From Comamonadaceae bacterium (GTDB lineage: Bacteria; Pseudomonadota; Gammaproteobacteria; Burkholderiales; Burkholderiaceae_C): a stretch of 64,000 nt of DNA. The position numbers and the translations under genes are program-made. The stretch is from the NCBI GenBank assembly GCA_009996515.1, contig JAACZV010000001.1, positions 248,001 to 312,000 on the forward strand. Reading direction: 5' to 3'. Position 1 is the first letter of the stretch, and each line of letters opens with the position of its first letter. Below are positions 27,120-36,339 of this stretch, piece by piece. The notes beneath the pieces were generated by a model. The model saw only the letters and a list, made by a program, of their open reading frames with translations, was not told the DNA's origin and did not search any database.

Positions 27120-28040
27120 TCAGCCGCCCAGCAGGCGGCGCAGCCGGCGCTTCAGGTCCAGCCACTGCTTGCCGCGCGAGCGGTCGATGCGCTTGACATC
27201 GATCAGCGTGAAGCCGCCGCAGCCGTTGAGCGTGTGCAGGCCGGCGCGGTGGCTGTCGCTGGCCAGCTCGCCGGTCAGCCGCTCCGCGCCGGCCTCGATC
27301 TCCACGCGCTGGGGCGTCAGCAGCGGAAAGCGCAGCAGCCGCGTGGCGCCGCCGTAGCCGGTCGAGCTGTCCTGCACCGGCAGCGTCGGCACGCCGTCGC
27401 GGCCGATGAAGGGCCGGCCGGCCGGGCGCGCGCCCTCGCGGTTCACCCGCACCGGGTTGGCGGCCAGCGGCGTCCAGGGCCCGGCGAGGGCCGGTGCATG
27501 GGCGATGTGCAGCTCGCGCTGGTCGCGCGCGCCGGGGCCGACCAGCGTGTAGAACATCCACCAGCGGCCCTGGTGCTCCAGCAGCGACGCGTCCGCCCCC
27601 GGCACGCCGGCGATCAGCGCGCACTCGCGCCGCCAGCGGTCCAGCGAGCCGTCGACCGCGCGGTACAGCGCGATCTCGCCGGCCTGGTAGCTCTCCGGCA
27701 CCATCCAGGTCTCGCCCCCGTGCTCGAAGACCTGGGGGTAGGACAGGTGGAAGGGCCGCTCCAGCACCATCGTGCGGCCCCGCCAGCTCAGATCGGCCAG
27801 CGCCAGCTCGTGGCGCTCGATGTTGGCGCGCTTGTGCCGATAGTCGAAGGCCTCGACGAAGACATGCAGCGCATCGCCGCGCACCAGCCCGAAGGGGTCG
27901 GCCAGGTAGCGCCAGCGGTCGGCCTCGGGCAGCCAGCGGATGCGGTCACGCGCGGCACGCAGCGCGGCGGCGTCGAGGTCTTGAAGAGGGAGTGGAACGA
28001 TGCCGACCTGCCAGAAGTCGGTGCGCGGCCTTTTGATCAT
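27120..28040 (-). CDS. GINT1-N-like beta-propeller protein, probable glycan-modifying enzyme
   Basis: A 306-residue protein of the five-bladed propeller type found in the N-terminal domain of glucosamine inositolphosphorylceramide transferases and in GH43-like proteins. Visible features are YLADPFGLVRGDALHVFVEAFDYR, HLSYPQVFEHGGETWMVPES and ADASLLEHQGRWWMFYTLVG, each a blade with its acidic residue. In bacteria such domains lie beside glycosyltransferases, as here, where the upstream GT4 gene overlaps it by an ATGA. Its substrate is unknown. It interrupts the flgH-flgI order. Confidence 0.7.
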   Translation of the reverse strand: MIKRPRTDFWQVGIVPLPLQDLDAAALRAARDRIRWLPEADRWRYLADPFGLVRGDALHVFVEAFDYRHKRANIERHELALADLSWRGRTMVLERPFHLSYPQVFEHGGETWMVPESYQAGEIALYRAVDGSLDRWRRECALIAGVPGADASLLEHQGRWWMFYTLVGPGARDQRELHIAHAPALAGPWTPLAANPVRVNREGARPAGRPFIGRDGVPTLPVQDSSTGYGGATRLLRFPLLTPQRVEIEAGAERLTGELASDSHRAGLHTLNGCGGFTLIDVKRIDRSRGKQWLDLKRRLRRLLGG

Positions 28041-29122
28041 CCGGCAATGATCGCCTCGTCCTCGTCCTCGTCCTCGAAGGGCTTGCTGCGGCTGGCCAGG
28101 CGCAGCATCACGTCGCGGTAGAAGCCCAGCGTGCGGGCCACGGCGTTGGCGCGGTCATAGGCGGCCGTCGCATAGGTCACGCTGCGCTGCTGGGCATCGA
28201 GCGGGCGCAGCCGCGCCAGTTCCTCGGCGATGGCGAGGCCCAGCGCGTCGACGTCGCCGACGGGCACCAGCCGGGCCGGCTGGCCGGCCAGCATCTCCAG
28301 CGGCCCCTGCGTGGCCGTGGACAGCACCGGCCGCCCGGCCCGCATGGCCTCCAGGATGGCCAGCGGAAAGGCCTCCTCACGGGACGGCGAGACGAACAGG
28401 TCGAAGGCCTTCAGGGCCTGGTCCACATCGCTGCGGAAGCCCAGCAGGCGGATGCGCGGGTCCGCGCCGGCCCGGCCCCTCAGCAAGGCCTCGTCCGGGC
28501 CCTCGCCGAGGATGGCCAGCACGGCGTCCGCCGGGGCGTGGGCCTTGAAGCCGGCGATCAGCAGGTCCATGCCCTTGCTGGCATGCAGGCGGCCGACGCT
28601 GCCGACCAGCAGCTGCCCCGGTGCCAGGCCCAGCTCGGCACGCAGGTCTGTCGGGCGGACCGCGGCGTCGCGCTCCGGGGCCCAGTTGTAGATGACGCGG
28701 GCCATGCCGACGCCGGCGGGCAGGCCGGCCTGCTGGGCCCGGTTCACGCAGACCAGGCCGTCAAGCCGGCCATGGTGGTGGGCCTTGTAGCCCACGTGCA
28801 GCGTGCCGACGCGGGCCGCGCTGCGCACCCTGGCCACGGCCTTGCAGGCCGGACCCAGGTGGCCGTGGCAGACGTCCGCGCCCAGCCGGCGCGCCAGCGC
28901 GGCAACCCGCCAGCCGCGCAGCAGCGGCAAGGCTAGGCCATGAAAGCGCACGCCCGTCGCTAGGGCCCCGGCGACGGCCGAGCCGGCCGAACCGATGACG
29001 TGCACGCGATGACCCAGCGCGGCCTGGGCGTTGGCAAGGTCGATGCAATGCCGTTCGCCGCCCGCGATGCGGGACGAGAACACGACATGGACCAGGGTCA
29101 GCGGCTCGAAGGGCAGTGGCAT
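28037..29122 (-). CDS. GT4-family glycosyltransferase
   Basis: A 361-residue GT-B enzyme from the ATG at 29122. The N-terminal part has VFSSRIAGGERHCIDLANAQ; the donor-site half has LLVGSVGRLHASKGMDLLIAGF, and VSPSREEAFPLAILEAMRAGRPV carries the EX7E pair. It likely transfers a nucleotide-activated sugar to an acceptor on the cytosolic side. The C-terminus ends with an acidic EDEDEDE run encoded by four TCCTCG units (28053-28076). A start at 29179 is also possible. It is divergent from flgI. Confidence 0.85.
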   Translation of the reverse strand: MPLPFEPLTLVHVVFSSRIAGGERHCIDLANAQAALGHRVHVIGSAGSAVAGALATGVRFHGLALPLLRGWRVAALARRLGADVCHGHLGPACKAVARVRSAARVGTLHVGYKAHHHGRLDGLVCVNRAQQAGLPAGVGMARVIYNWAPERDAAVRPTDLRAELGLAPGQLLVGSVGRLHASKGMDLLIAGFKAHAPADAVLAILGEGPDEALLRGRAGADPRIRLLGFRSDVDQALKAFDLFVSPSREEAFPLAILEAMRAGRPVLSTATQGPLEMLAGQPARLVPVGDVDALGLAIAEELARLRPLDAQQRSVTYATAAYDRANAVARTLGFYRDVMLRLASRSKPFEDEDEDEAIIAG

Positions 29123-29504
29123 GGCAGTCAGGAGACGGATGTGGCTTGGACGGGTCAGTAAAACTTTACCCTTATACACATTCAGAAACCTGTCACCCGC
29201 TTTGCCTCGGCGGCGAGCATCCGCTTCGAAACCGCCGCCAAATCAACCATAACTGTCGGCAAATCATCCATAACATGAACTCATTGCCCATCATCAGGCG
29301 ATCGGGCACGCCTGCCTCCCATGCGGGAAAGGCCGGGGGTCGGGATTGACAGAATCGCATGCCAAGCCCGCGAAGCCTGAGCGCAAGCTTGCGCCCCGCC
29401 CCGGGATTCACCCTGAGCACCGGCGTGGCGCGGCTTGGAAAAGCGGGGCAGTCCGCGCCCTTTTCGCCGGCTTCGCGGGCTCAAGCATCCGCAGAATCCG
29501 CCGA
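29123..29504. other. Divergent, partly AT-rich region upstream of flgI
   Basis: A 382-base gap between the GT4 gene and flgI. The part from about 29155 to 29300 is unusually rich in A and T (for example AAATCAACCATAACTG), unlike nearby genes. It must hold the promoter that drives flgI-L once the operon is split. On the minus strand TAAAGTTT occurs (29161-29168), identical to a FliA -35 box, but no matching -10 follows at the right spacing. I see no gene. Confidence 0.55.
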
Positions 29505-30605
29505 GTGAAGTCCCTGCAAGCCCTCCTCCTCTGTCTGGCCGTCGTGCTGGCGCCACCGGCTCAGGCCGCCCGCATCAAGGAAGTCGCCTCGGTGGCCGGC
29601 GTGCGCTCCAACCCGCTGACCGGCTATGGCCTGGTCGTGGGCCTGGACGGCACGGGCGACCAGACCACGCAGGCCCCCTTCACCGGCCAGAGCCTCACGG
29701 CCATGCTGCAGCAGTTCGGCGTGCTGCTGCCCCAGGGCGTGACCATGCAGCCGCGCAACATCGCCGCCGTCATGGTGACGGCCACGCTGCCGCCGTTCGC
29801 CCAGCCCGGCCAGCAGCTGGACATCAACGTCTCGTCCATCGGCAATGCCAAGAGCCTGCGCGGCGGCACGCTGATCGCAACGCCGCTGCGCGGCGCGGAC
29901 GGCCAGGTCTACGCCATCGCCCAGGGCAACCTGGTCGTCGGCGGCGCCGGCGCGTCGGCGGGCGGCTCCAAGGTGCAGATCAACCACCTCAGCGCCGGTC
30001 GCATCCCGGCCGGCGCGCTGGTCGAGCGCTCGGTGCCCACGCCGCTGGCCCAGGGCGACAGCATCCAGCTGGACCTCAACAGCAGCGACTTCGCCACCGC
30101 CCGTGCCGTCGCCCAGGCCATCAACAAGGCCAAGGGCAGCGGCGTCGCCCAGGCGCTGGACGGCCGCGTCGTGCGCGTGCGCGCGCCGGCCGCGCCGGAC
30201 GAGCGCGTCGCCTTCCTGGCCGACGTCGAGAACCTCGCCGTGGACATGGCCACGCCGGCCGCCCGCGTCGTCATCAATGCCCGCACCGGCTCCATCGTCA
30301 TGAACCAGGCCGTCACGCTGTCATCCTGCGCCGTGGCGCACGGCAGCCTGTCGGTGACCATCAGCTCCACCCCCGTCATCAGCCAGCCCAACGCGCTGTC
30401 CGGCGGCCAGACCACGGTGGCCGAGAAGGCCGACATCGCCATCCGCCAGGAGCCCGGCAGCCTGATCCAGCTGCCGGCCGGCGCGCGGCTGTCGGACGTC
30501 GTCAAGGCGTTGAACTCGCTGGGCGCCACGCCCCAGGACCTGCTGGCCATCCTGCAGGCCATGAAGAGCGCGGGCGCGCTGAACGCGGAGCTCGAGGTGA
30601 TCTGA
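29505..30605 (+). CDS. flgI: Flagellar P-ring protein FlgI
   Basis: A 366-residue periplasmic ring subunit. I chose the GTG at 29505 because it begins a signal peptide (VKSLQALLLCLAVVLAPPAQA) and gives the family length; the longer frame from 29346 has an Arg-rich extension that is not FlgI-like. Core features include RIKEVASVAGVRSNPLTGYGLVVGLDGTGDQT and LPAGARLSDVVKALNSLGATPQDLLAIL. A family A repeat follows before flgJ. Confidence 0.93.
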   Translation: MKSLQALLLCLAVVLAPPAQAARIKEVASVAGVRSNPLTGYGLVVGLDGTGDQTTQAPFTGQSLTAMLQQFGVLLPQGVTMQPRNIAAVMVTATLPPFAQPGQQLDINVSSIGNAKSLRGGTLIATPLRGADGQVYAIAQGNLVVGGAGASAGGSKVQINHLSAGRIPAGALVERSVPTPLAQGDSIQLDLNSSDFATARAVAQAINKAKGSGVAQALDGRVVRVRAPAAPDERVAFLADVENLAVDMATPAARVVINARTGSIVMNQAVTLSSCAVAHGSLSVTISSTPVISQPNALSGGQTTVAEKADIAIRQEPGSLIQLPAGARLSDVVKALNSLGATPQDLLAILQAMKSAGALNAELEVI

Positions 30606-30614
30606 TGAGGACCT

Positions 30615-30755
30615 TGAGCCCCTCGCCCAGTCTTGCGCCCGCTGAACGCAGGCAAGCCCGGTCGGTCCCCGGTGGGGACAGCGATGCCTGCCGGATCGAC
30701 CGGCAAGCACGTCGACTGACGGGCCGGCTTGGGGGCGGCCCGGCGCTCGGCCCAA
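30615..30755 (-). repeat. Palindromic dispersed repeat, family A, copy 3 (diverged), inside the flg run
   Basis: It lies between flgI and flgJ, which read the same way. The blocks GAGCCCCTCGCCCAGTC, GGTCCCCGGTGGGGACAGCG and GACGGGCCGGCTTGGGGGCG match the copy at 3653-3790 in order and orientation, with more changes in the middle. It is one of two copies inside an operon-like pair. Confidence 0.8.
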
Positions 30756-30777
30756 CCTCATGCAGGGCTCCACGGCC

Positions 30778-31656
30778 ATGAGCAACAGTTTTCAATCCAT
30801 CTCGGGCCAGAGCCTGGGCAGTGTCGACAGCCTCAACCACCTGAAGGCCCAGGCTTCGCGCGACCCCAAGGCCAGCATCCGCGAGACGGCCAAGCAGTTC
30901 GAGGCGCTCTTCATGCAGGAAGTCATGAAGAGCATGCGCGCTTCCACGCTGTCCAGCGGCATGCTGGACAACAGCGCCACCCAGCTGGGCACCGAGATGC
31001 TGGACACCCAGTTCGCCGGCAAACTGACCGGCCTGCCCGGCGGGCTGTCGGACGCCATCCAGCGCCAGCTGCAGCGCCAGATGGGCGTGCAAGACCTGTC
31101 GCCCGACGGCGTGAAGAAGGCCAGCCAGACGACGCTGGCCCAGGCCCTGCCGGCGCTGGCCACCAAGGGCATACCCAGCCATGTGCAGAGCTTCATCCAG
31201 CAGCATGACGCCGCCGCCCGCTCGGCCTCGGCGGCCAGCGGCATTCCGGCCAGCTTCATGGTGGCCCAGGCCGCCCACGAGAGCGGCTGGGGTCGGCGCG
31301 AGATCACCGGCGCCGACGGCACGAAGAGCCACAACGTCTTCGGCATCAAGGCCTCGCCGGGCTGGAAGGGCAGGACCGTCGACGTGAAGACCACCGAGGT
31401 CATCAACGGCCAGGCCGTCAAGGTGACGGCCAAGTTCCGCGCCTATGGCAGCTATGACGAGGCCTTCCAGGACTACGCCCGCCTGATCAGCAGCAACGAC
31501 CGCTACGCCAAGGTCGTGGCCCAGGCCCAGAACGGCAATGCCGCCGGCTTCGCGCGCGGCCTGCAGCAGGCCGGCTATGCCACCGACCCGGCCTATGCCG
31601 AGAAGCTGGCCAAGACCATACAGACCACCCAGCGCGTGCAGAGCACGCTGGCTTAA
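30778..31656 (+). CDS. flgJ: Flagellar rod cap / peptidoglycan hydrolase FlgJ
   Basis: A 292-residue two-domain protein: an N-terminal rod-capping domain (ETAKQFEALFMQEVMKSMR, about 35-55) and a C-terminal glucosaminidase domain with the catalytic Glu168 in QAAHESGWG. It opens the peptidoglycan for the growing rod. The ATG at 30778 gives MSNSFQSISG; an ATG at 30760 would add six residues. The two-domain form is the beta/gamma type. Confidence 0.95.
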   Translation: MSNSFQSISGQSLGSVDSLNHLKAQASRDPKASIRETAKQFEALFMQEVMKSMRASTLSSGMLDNSATQLGTEMLDTQFAGKLTGLPGGLSDAIQRQLQRQMGVQDLSPDGVKKASQTTLAQALPALATKGIPSHVQSFIQQHDAAARSASAASGIPASFMVAQAAHESGWGRREITGADGTKSHNVFGIKASPGWKGRTVDVKTTEVINGQAVKVTAKFRAYGSYDEAFQDYARLISSNDRYAKVVAQAQNGNAAGFARGLQQAGYATDPAYAEKLAKTIQTTQRVQSTLA

Positions 31657-31675
31657 GGACGAGAGGAACTAGAAG

Positions 31676-33658
31676 ATGGCTGGCCTCCTCACCCTCGGCG
31701 CCCGCGCGATGTTCGCCAGCCAGGCGGCGTTGCAGACCATAGGGCAGAACATCGCCAACGCGAACACGCCCGGCTATTCGCGCCAGTCCGTCGTGCTGAC
31801 GACCTCGCCCGGCCAGTACACCGGCGCGGGCTTCTTCGGCCGCGGCGTGGACGTGCAGACCGTGGTGCGCTCGCACAACGAGTTCCTCACCAAGGAAGCC
31901 GCTGGCGCCAAGTCCGCCGCGATGGCGGACTCCACGCGCGCCGACCAGCTGGCACGCCTGGAGAAGCTGTTCCCCACCGGCACCGAAGGCCTGGGCTATG
32001 CGGCCAGCCAGTTCCTGAATGCCATGGTCGACGTGGCCAGCCGCCCTAGCGACCCCTCCGCCCGCCAGGTGGCGCTGGGCCGCGCCAACGAGCTGGCCCA
32101 GCGCTTCGCCAATGCCGGCCAGCAGATCGCCGACCTGCAGGCCGGCGTCGTCAGCGACCTCAAGGCCAGCGTCGGCGTGGTCAACCAGATCGCGCAGCAG
32201 ATCGCCGGCATCAACGACCAGATCGCCCGGACGCGCGGCACCGGCCACACGCCCAACGACCTGCTGGACCAGCGCGACCAGTTGATCTCCCGGCTCGCCG
32301 AGCATGTGGCCGTGACGACGCTGCCGGCCGACGACGGCAGCCTGGGCGTCTTCATCGGCGGCGGCCAGCGCCTGGTGCTGGGCAACCAGGCCTCGGCGCT
32401 GCAGGTCACCAGCGACCCCTACGACCCGCAGCGCGCCACGCTGTCGCTGGTCGAGGGCGGCCAGAGCCGGGCGCTGGACGAGAGCGTGCTGACCGGCGGC
32501 TCCATGACGGCGCTGCTGAACTTCCAGAACAAGGACTTGCAGGACGCCAAGAGCCTGCTGGGCCAGCTCGCCGCCGCCATCGGCACGCGCGTCAACGCCC
32601 AGAATGCGCTGGGCCTGGACCTGTCCAACCCGCCCGGCAAGGGCGCGCCCATCTTCAACGTCGCCGCCCCCAAGGTGATGCCGGCCGCCACCAACCAGCG
32701 CGATGCCGGCGGCGCCTTCGTCAGCGGCGTGCAGGCCAGCATCGTGGACGCCAGCCAGCTGCAGGCCAGCGGCTACAAGCTGACCTCCTCCGCCCCCGGC
32801 AGCTACGAGCTGACGCGGCTGTCCGACGGCCTGGTGCGCAGCGTCAACGACGGCGACACCATCGACGGCTTCCAGATCAGCTTCAACCCGGCCGCGCCGG
32901 CCCAGGGCGAGAGCTTCCTGATCGAGCCCGTCGGCAGCGCGGCCGTCGAGATGCGCCGCGTGCTGGACAACCCCAACGGCCTCGCGGCCGCCTCGCCGCT
33001 GACCGCGTCCACCTCGGTCAACAACACCGGCACGCTCAGCGTGGACAGCGTGTATGCCGTCAACGCCGGCTACGACCCGACCAAGGCGCCCATGACGCTG
33101 GAGTTCGGCGGCCCCGACCCGGCCAACCCCGCCAACCTCGAGTACACGCTGACGCTGGCGGACGGCAGCGTGCTGACGGGCGTCTGGAGCGCCGGCCAGG
33201 CCATAGGCAACCAGCCGGCGGCCGGCATAGACCTGGGCTTCGAGCTGCGCACCAACGGCGTGCCGCGCACCGGCGACAAGATCAGCCTGGACCCCACCGT
33301 CTACACCAGCACCAACAACGGCAACGCCAAGGCCTTCCTGAACATCCAGACCGAGGGCTTCGTCGGCCGCCAGCTGCAGGCCGGCGGCGGCCTCACGGCC
33401 GGCTCGACCATCAACGACGCCTATGCCGCCGCGATGAGCGACGTCGGCGCACGCGTGCAGAGCGCCAACTACCTGTCCGGCGTGTCCACCACCGTCGCGA
33501 GCAACGCCGAGGCCAGCCGCTCCGGCCAGGCCGGCGTCAATCTCGACGAGGAAGCCTCGCGCCTGATGCAGTACCAGCAGAGCTACCAGGCGGCCGCCAA
33601 GGTGCTGCAGACGGCGCAATCCCTTTTTGACGAACTGATGCGCATCGCGGCCCGCTGA
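31676..33658 (+). CDS. flgK: Hook-filament junction protein FlgK (HAP1)
   Basis: A 660-residue axial protein with the N-terminal QAALQTIGQNIANANTPGYSRQSVVL and the C-terminal SGVNLDEEASRLMQYQQSYQAAAKVL after a long variable middle. It joins hook and filament with FlgL and is the export client of FlgN. Confidence 0.97.
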   Translation: MAGLLTLGARAMFASQAALQTIGQNIANANTPGYSRQSVVLTTSPGQYTGAGFFGRGVDVQTVVRSHNEFLTKEAAGAKSAAMADSTRADQLARLEKLFPTGTEGLGYAASQFLNAMVDVASRPSDPSARQVALGRANELAQRFANAGQQIADLQAGVVSDLKASVGVVNQIAQQIAGINDQIARTRGTGHTPNDLLDQRDQLISRLAEHVAVTTLPADDGSLGVFIGGGQRLVLGNQASALQVTSDPYDPQRATLSLVEGGQSRALDESVLTGGSMTALLNFQNKDLQDAKSLLGQLAAAIGTRVNAQNALGLDLSNPPGKGAPIFNVAAPKVMPAATNQRDAGGAFVSGVQASIVDASQLQASGYKLTSSAPGSYELTRLSDGLVRSVNDGDTIDGFQISFNPAAPAQGESFLIEPVGSAAVEMRRVLDNPNGLAAASPLTASTSVNNTGTLSVDSVYAVNAGYDPTKAPMTLEFGGPDPANPANLEYTLTLADGSVLTGVWSAGQAIGNQPAAGIDLGFELRTNGVPRTGDKISLDPTVYTSTNNGNAKAFLNIQTEGFVGRQLQAGGGLTAGSTINDAYAAAMSDVGARVQSANYLSGVSTTVASNAEASRSGQAGVNLDEEASRLMQYQQSYQAAAKVLQTAQSLFDELMRIAAR

Positions 33659-33791
33659 TGAATCAAGCGCCAGGCATTTCGCGCCCTCCCCGGCGCCCCC
33701 GCCGGCCCGGCAGCGCCGACGCCGCGGCCGGCGCCCGGCCGGACATGGCCGTGCCGCGCCACCCAACCGCCGACCTCTTCAGGGGCTGCCT

Positions 33792-35003
33792 ATGAGACTC
33801 GCCACCGCCCACCTCTACGACACCTCCATCGCCAATCTGCAGCGCCGCCAGCAGGCGCTGCAGAACCATCAGCAGCAGCTGACCTCGGGCAAGCGGGTCA
33901 GCCAGGCCAGCGACGACCCCACCGCCGCCGCACGCGCCGAACGCGCGCTGGCGTCCATGGGCCGCATCGACGCCAACCAGCGCGCGCTGGAGGCCAGTCG
34001 CAACGGCATGACGCTGGCCGAATCGGCGCTGGGCGATGCCGAGGAACTGATGCAGCAGGCGCGCGAGACCATGCTCTCGGCCGGCAACGCCAGCTACTCC
34101 GATGCCGAGCGCCAGAGCCTGGCCAACAAGCTGCAAGGCATACGAGACCAGTTGCTGGCCATCGCGAACCGCTCCGACGGCGCCGGCGGCTACCTGTTCT
34201 CCGGTCAGGGATCGGCCAACCCGCCCTTCCTGGACCAGGCCGGCGGCGTCAGCTACGTGGGCGTGGCCGGCAGCTTCCAGACCGGCAACATCGACAACTT
34301 CCCGCTCAGCATCGACGGCCGCGCCGCCTGGGAGCAGGCACGCGGCGGCAACGGCAGCTTCGTCACCGATGCCGGCGCCAACAGCATCACGGGCAACCCC
34401 GCCGCCGCCTGGGTGGATTCAGGCCGCGTCCTCAACCCCTCGCTGACGACAGGCCAGAACTACCGCGTCGACATCTCCGGCACGGCACCGACCCAGACCT
34501 ACAGCGTCACCAACACCGACACCGGCGCGGGCGTCGCCGGCGGCAGCTACAAGTCCGGCGAGGCCATCAGCTTCGACGGCATCAGCCTCACGATCACCGG
34601 CACGCCGGCCGATGGCGACAACTTCTCGGTGGCGCCGGCCACCAACTCCCTCAAGCTCTTCGACGTGCTGGACCGCGCCATCAGCGAACTGAAGACGCCG
34701 CTGCGCACCAACGCCCAGATCGCGCAGAGCAACTCCGGCCGGGTGCGTGACATGGACGCCGTCATGGGCGGCCTGCAGAACGCGCGCAGCCAGGCCGGCG
34801 AAGTCCTGAACGGGCTGGACGGCGCCGAAACCCGCATGGCCGCCCTCAAGCAGTACAGCACCGAGGAGAAGAGCGCCGCCGAGGACCTCGACATGGTGCA
34901 GGGCATCTCCGACTTCCAGAACCAGCAGAGCGGCTACCAGACCGCGCTGCAGACCTATGCCATGGTGCAGCGCATGTCGCTGTTCCAGTACATCACCGGC
35001 TGA
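33792..35003 (+). CDS. flgL: Hook-filament junction protein FlgL (HAP3)
   Basis: A 403-residue flagellin-like junction protein. N-terminal YDTSIANLQRRQQALQNHQQQLTSGKRVSQASDDPTAAARAERAL, C-terminal EKSAAEDLDMVQGISDFQNQQSGYQTALQTYAMVQRMSLFQYI. It follows flgK by 133 GC-rich bases without a visible gene. Confidence 0.96.
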   Translation: MRLATAHLYDTSIANLQRRQQALQNHQQQLTSGKRVSQASDDPTAAARAERALASMGRIDANQRALEASRNGMTLAESALGDAEELMQQARETMLSAGNASYSDAERQSLANKLQGIRDQLLAIANRSDGAGGYLFSGQGSANPPFLDQAGGVSYVGVAGSFQTGNIDNFPLSIDGRAAWEQARGGNGSFVTDAGANSITGNPAAAWVDSGRVLNPSLTTGQNYRVDISGTAPTQTYSVTNTDTGAGVAGGSYKSGEAISFDGISLTITGTPADGDNFSVAPATNSLKLFDVLDRAISELKTPLRTNAQIAQSNSGRVRDMDAVMGGLQNARSQAGEVLNGLDGAETRMAALKQYSTEEKSAAEDLDMVQGISDFQNQQSGYQTALQTYAMVQRMSLFQYITG

Positions 35004-35039
35004 GCGCCCAGGCGCAGGGCCGCCGAACGGGCGCAGCCG

Positions 35040-35060
35040 ATCGTGAAGCTGTCACGATTT
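35040..35060 (+). terminator. Possible weak terminator after flgL
   Basis: A perfect 7-base stem (ATCGTGA at 35040-35046, TCACGAT at 35052-35058) is followed by only two T residues. It lies 37 bases after the flgL stop. Confidence 0.4.
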
Positions 35061-35116
35061 GCCGGCCTTGGCGCTGGGCGCTCGTGGCAGACTGCCGCAT
35101 TCAACGCCGCCGCGCC

Positions 35117-36301
35117 ATGCCCGATCACATCCCCGCCGCCCTAGACCACGCCATCCTGCCCGGCCTCGCCCTCGGCTATGCGCCGGTCATCGACCGCCAG
35201 CGCGCCATCACCGCCACACGGCTGACGCTGGTGCCCCTGCGCGCGGACGCCCGCACCGACCATGCCGAACTGCTGGCGGCGCTGTCCGCCACCTGGCCCC
35301 GGGGCGGTGCCGTCCTCAGCCCCCAGGGCGAGACGCTGCTGGCCGCGCTGCTGGCCCAGCCGCCCGCGGAGCCGACGCAGATCGAGGTGCCGGCCTTCTT
35401 CGCCGCCGAGCCGGCCCATGCCGACGCCATCGCCGCGCTCAAGGCGGCCGGCCACAGCGGCCTGCTCAAGGGCCTGCCCAACGCGCCGCTGTCCCCCCAG
35501 GTCGCGGCCGCCTTCAAGCAGGTCGTGCTGGATCCGGGCCAGGCCGCGCCGGCCGGCGTCGCGCTGGTGCATGCCGGCGTGCGCGGCCCCGAGGCCGTGG
35601 AGGCCAGCTTCCAGGCCGGCGCCCAGAGCGTCATCGGCTGGCCCATGGAGGGCGTCTACGAAGCCGCCCCCGGCGGCGGCAGGGCCGAGGTGGCCGCCGA
35701 CCTGCAGGTCATCGTCGAGCTGATGGCGCGGGTGGACGAGGGCGAGGACGTCGAGCGCCTGGAGCAGACGCTCAAGCGCGACCCCAGCCTGGCCTTCAAG
35801 CTGCTGCGCTACATGAACTCCGCCGCCTTCGGCCTGCCGGTCGAGGTGTCCAGCTTCCGCCACGCCATCATGCTGCTGGGCTATGCCCGCCTGCGGCGCT
35901 GGCTGGCCCTGCTGCTCACGACGGCCAGCAAGGACCACAGCATGCGGCCCATCATGTACGGCGCGCTGCGCCGCGGCCTGCTGATGGAGGAGCTGGCCGC
36001 CGGCATGCAGGAGCGCGAGATGCGCGACGAAATGTTCATCTGCGGCCTGTTCTCGCTGCTGGACCACATGCTGAAGGCGCCGTTCGAGAAGCTGCTGCAG
36101 AGCATCCCGGTGCCGGAGCGGGTGCGCCAGGCGCTGGTCGAGGGCGGCGGCCCCTTCCTGCCCTACCTGGAGCTGGTGCGCGCCATCGAGTCCGAGAGCG
36201 TGTTCGACTACCGCGAGCGCGCCGAGGCGCTGATGCTGGGCGCCGGCGAGATCAATGCCTGCGTGCTGCGGGCGCTGCACAAGGCGGCGCAGCTGGAATG
36301 A
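35117..36301 (+). CDS. Degenerate EAL-HDOD signalling protein
   Basis: A 394-residue protein. The N-terminal half resembles an EAL domain in fold (LGYAPVIDRQRAITATRLTLVP) but lacks the EAL catalytic motif and metal ligands, so c-di-GMP hydrolysis is unlikely. The C-terminal half is an HDOD domain (LEQTLKRDPSLAFKLLRYMNS, SSFRHAIMLLGYARLRRWLALL). Related EAL-HDOD proteins (CdgJ, YuxH) affect motility and chemotaxis. The ATG at 35117 is the start giving the family N-terminus. It is followed by a kinase gene 38 bases on. Confidence 0.85.
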   Translation: MPDHIPAALDHAILPGLALGYAPVIDRQRAITATRLTLVPLRADARTDHAELLAALSATWPRGGAVLSPQGETLLAALLAQPPAEPTQIEVPAFFAAEPAHADAIAALKAAGHSGLLKGLPNAPLSPQVAAAFKQVVLDPGQAAPAGVALVHAGVRGPEAVEASFQAGAQSVIGWPMEGVYEAAPGGGRAEVAADLQVIVELMARVDEGEDVERLEQTLKRDPSLAFKLLRYMNSAAFGLPVEVSSFRHAIMLLGYARLRRWLALLLTTASKDHSMRPIMYGALRRGLLMEELAAGMQEREMRDEMFICGLFSLLDHMLKAPFEKLLQSIPVPERVRQALVEGGGPFLPYLELVRAIESESVFDYRERAEALMLGAGEINACVLRALHKAAQLE

Positions 36302-36339
36302 CGCTTGAGCCCCGCGCGCACTGCCGCTGCGGCTGACCC

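Noticed and set aside
29142..29168. FliA promoter upstream of the GT4 gene
   Set aside because: TAAAGTTT matches the -35 box exactly, but the -10 position reads CCAAGCCA.
31487..33766. Minus-strand frame of about 760 codons opposite flgK
   Set aside because: Shadow of flgK; no family features.
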